Assembly: GCA_040791665.1 (NCBI GenBank)
Contig: JBFNNX010000009.1
Location: 682,001-746,000 of the forward strand
Reading direction: 5' to 3'
Origin: Thiodiazotropha sp040791665
GTDB taxonomy: Bacteria; Pseudomonadota; Gammaproteobacteria; Chromatiales; Chromatiaceae
Length of the DNA stretch: 64,000 nucleotides
In this document: positions 62,199 through 64,000 of the stretch, in pieces
Layout: each line of letters opens with the position of its first letter
How positions within the stretch are numbered: position 1 is the first letter of the stretch
Made by a program: the position numbers and the translations under genes
The notes under the pieces: generated by a model
The model's input: only the letters and a program-made list of their open reading frames with translations
Told to the model about the DNA's origin: nothing
Database searches by the model: none

Positions 62199-63241
62199 TG
62201 GAATTCCACACCACCAGTTCTCCCCACACCGAGCGCATCAACAGGGTTGATAAGGTGATGCTGCAGGTCGTATTGGCACTCTTACCGGGAATCATTGCCC
62301 TGATCTTCTATTTCGGCTGGGGCGTATTGATCAATCTGGTATTGGCCGTCATTGCCGCAGCTGCCTTCGAGGCCATAGTGATCAAGCTGCGTAAACGCCC
62401 CGTAATGCCGGTGTTGCTGGATCTCAGTGCGGTTGTCACCGCCCTGCTTTTCGCAGTTGCAATCCCTCCACTGCTACCCTGGTGGCTGGTTATTCTTGGC
62501 ATGGCCTTCGCCATCATCATGGTCAAACAGATGTATGGCGGTTTGGGCTATAACCCTTTCAATCCTGCCATGGCGGCCTATGTCCTGTTGCTGATCTCCT
62601 ATCCGGTGGAGATGACCAGCTGGCTGCCTCCATTCATATTGGCCGAGCATCAGCTCAATCTGTCACAAATCCTGGCGTACAAGTTTACCGGTGCACTGCC
62701 TCAAGGAATGACATTGGATGCGGTTACCATGGCTACCCCTCTGGATGAGATGCGCACAAATCTGGATCTCAACCGTATGATCAGTGAAATCCGGCAAAAT
62801 CCCTTGTGGGGTGATTTTGGCGGTCTTGGATGGGAGTGGATCGGCAACTGGTTCCTGATGGGTGGGATCTGGATGGTCTACAAGCGCACCATCACCTGGC
62901 ATATTCCCCTGGCGTTTCTCAGCGGATTGGTTGGTATGGCCGCTATCTTCTGGTTGTTCGATGCAGAAAGCTTCCCCTTTCCACTGTTTCACGTCTTCAG
63001 CGGCGGCGCCATTCTAGGTGCCTTCTTTATCGCAACCGATCCCGTCACCGCCTGCACCACTCGAACTGGCCAGTTGATCTATGGCGCATCAATCGGGGTG
63101 CTGGTGTATATCATCCGCACCTGGGGAGGCTATCCGGACGCTGTGGCTTTTGCCGTTCTGCTGATGAATATGGCCGCACCGACCATCGACTACTATACCC
63201 GCCCGCGAACCTATGGACATGGTGAGGTGAGACGTGAATAA
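62198..63241 (+). CDS. rnfD: Rnf electron transport complex subunit D
   Basis: 347-residue membrane subunit with about nine to ten helices. The covalent FMN site is expected at the Thr in DAVTMATPL. GGLGYNPFNPAMAAYVLLLISYP and IATDPVTACTTRTGQLIYG are family blocks. It works with RnfG as the membrane flavin relay. The gene overlaps rnfC by one base and rnfG by 8 bp. Confidence 0.97.
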   Translation: MEFHTTSSPHTERINRVDKVMLQVVLALLPGIIALIFYFGWGVLINLVLAVIAAAAFEAIVIKLRKRPVMPVLLDLSAVVTALLFAVAIPPLLPWWLVILGMAFAIIMVKQMYGGLGYNPFNPAMAAYVLLLISYPVEMTSWLPPFILAEHQLNLSQILAYKFTGALPQGMTLDAVTMATPLDEMRTNLDLNRMISEIRQNPLWGDFGGLGWEWIGNWFLMGGIWMVYKRTITWHIPLAFLSGLVGMAAIFWLFDAESFPFPLFHVFSGGAILGAFFIATDPVTACTTRTGQLIYGASIGVLVYIIRTWGGYPDAVAFAVLLMNMAAPTIDYYTRPRTYGHGEVRRE

Positions 63242-63872
63242 ACGACTTGCGATACTGATCGCAGCCGCAATCCTTACAGCATTTGCGGTCTTAGGCACCT
63301 CACTGGTGACCCTGACCCATGCGCTCACCAAAGAGCGTATCGAATTGAACGAACGCGAAGCCCTGTTACGCTCGTTGCATGCCCTTGTGCCGTCGGAGAG
63401 CATTGACAACGACATGATCTCTGATGTCATAACGGTAAGCGCAAAAGATCAACTCGGTTGGGACGAGACAACCGTCTATCGCGGCCGTAAACAGCAACAA
63501 CCGGTGGCCGTCGTGTTGAACACTGTCGTACCCAACGGGTACAGCGGACCGATCAAACTGCTGGTGGCGATCCGATACGATGGCACACTGGGTGGCGTGA
63601 GAGTGATCAGCCATAAAGAAACTCCTGGCCTCGGCGACAAGGCGGAGGTGTCGCGCTCCGACTGGATATATGGTTTCAACGGCAAATCGTTGCGCAATCC
63701 ACCAATGGAGAAATGGGGCGTCAAACGGGATGGCGGAATATTTGATCAGTTCACCGGTGCTACCGTAACACCGCGCGCCATTGTCAGGGCTGTGAAGAAG
63801 ACACTGCTTTATGTCAGGGATCACAAAGATGCACTCTACGATCGATCACCAACGATAGAGCAAGAGGGATAA
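63234..63872 (+). CDS. rnfG: Rnf electron transport complex subunit G
   Basis: 212-residue flavoprotein with one N-terminal membrane helix (LAILIAAAILTAFAVLGTSLV) and a periplasmic domain. The covalent FMN is expected at the final Thr of the conserved TGAT in FDQFTGATVTPRAIV. ETPGLGDKAE is a second family block. It starts 8 bp inside rnfD and is followed 3 bp later by rnfE. Confidence 0.97.
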   Translation: MNKRLAILIAAAILTAFAVLGTSLVTLTHALTKERIELNEREALLRSLHALVPSESIDNDMISDVITVSAKDQLGWDETTVYRGRKQQQPVAVVLNTVVPNGYSGPIKLLVAIRYDGTLGGVRVISHKETPGLGDKAEVSRSDWIYGFNGKSLRNPPMEKWGVKRDGGIFDQFTGATVTPRAIVRAVKKTLLYVRDHKDALYDRSPTIEQEG

Positions 63873-63875
63873 GCG

Positions 63876-64000
63876 ATGGCTGAGAAAAGATACCGTGATC
63901 TCATTGTCGACGGGTTGTGGCACAACAACCAGGCACTCGTCGCACTGCTCGGCCTGTGTCCCCTGCTCGCCGTGAGCAATACAGCCATCAACGGCCTTGG
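63876..64000 (+). CDS. rnfE: Rnf electron transport complex subunit E, 5' part only
   Basis: Only the first 41 codons are in the window. They start MAEKRYRDLIVDGLWHNN and continue into the first helix with LLGLCPLLAVSNTAING, the typical RnfE N-terminus with the conserved cysteine before the Asn. The ribosome site AGAGGG lies 8 bases upstream, and the gene starts 3 bp after rnfG. Confidence 0.95.
   Translation, partial: MAEKRYRDLIVDGLWHNNQALVALLGLCPLLAVSNTAINGL

Overview
The window reads as a chromosome segment of a gammaproteobacterium. Housekeeping blocks have typical gammaproteobacterial order (tRNA-Leu-tig-clpP-clpX-lon-hupB-tRNA-Val-tRNA-Asp-ppiD, and rnfABCDGE), tRNAs encode their CCA ends, and base composition is moderate, roughly 50-57 % GC by eye. 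The Rnf complex, O-acetylhomoserine sulfhydrylase and many membrane sensors would suit a free-living or symbiotic marine-type sulfur-oxidising lineage, but that placement is a guess.

Layout. 1-7.7 kb, all on the minus strand: a truncated RND exporter coupled to a DUF815 ATPase, a diguanylate cyclase, and a chemoreceptor preceded by a secreted protein with two PilJ-type domains. 7.8-16 kb: a five-gene peptide-type ABC importer with an unusual membrane-anchored binding protein, enlarged permeases and two separate double-headed ATPases. 16.3-28.6 kb: fabI, ppiD, three tRNAs, the HU/Lon/ClpXP/trigger-factor protein-quality block and parC. 28.9-41.9 kb: small metabolic and repair genes (NTF2-like protein, thioesterase, rmuC, mtaB, Mut7-C protein, xthA, yaaA, TatD-type nuclease, galE, uppP), two unknown exported proteins and a YiiX-type cysteine hydrolase. 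42-52.7 kb: an acidic lipoprotein, metG, an HAE3/MMPL exporter and a large two-component pair. 53-57.2 kb: a porin-like beta-barrel protein, a PAS receptor with an output domain I do not recognise, and a periplasmic rhodanese. 57.7-64 kb: metY and rnfABCDG plus the start of rnfE.

The most interesting non-coding signal is a dispersed inverted-repeat element family whose ends begin AGGGCCTGTTAACAC. It is present as a 279-bp structured element between xthA and a small gene, as a 68-bp nearly complete hairpin that supplies the stop codon of an ABC gene, and as two 31-bp minimal copies. A second, unrelated 179-bp element with 33-bp terminal inverted repeats lies upstream of metG, which itself has markedly GC-richer codon choice than its neighbours. 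No CRISPR array, intact insertion sequence, rRNA operon or prophage is visible.
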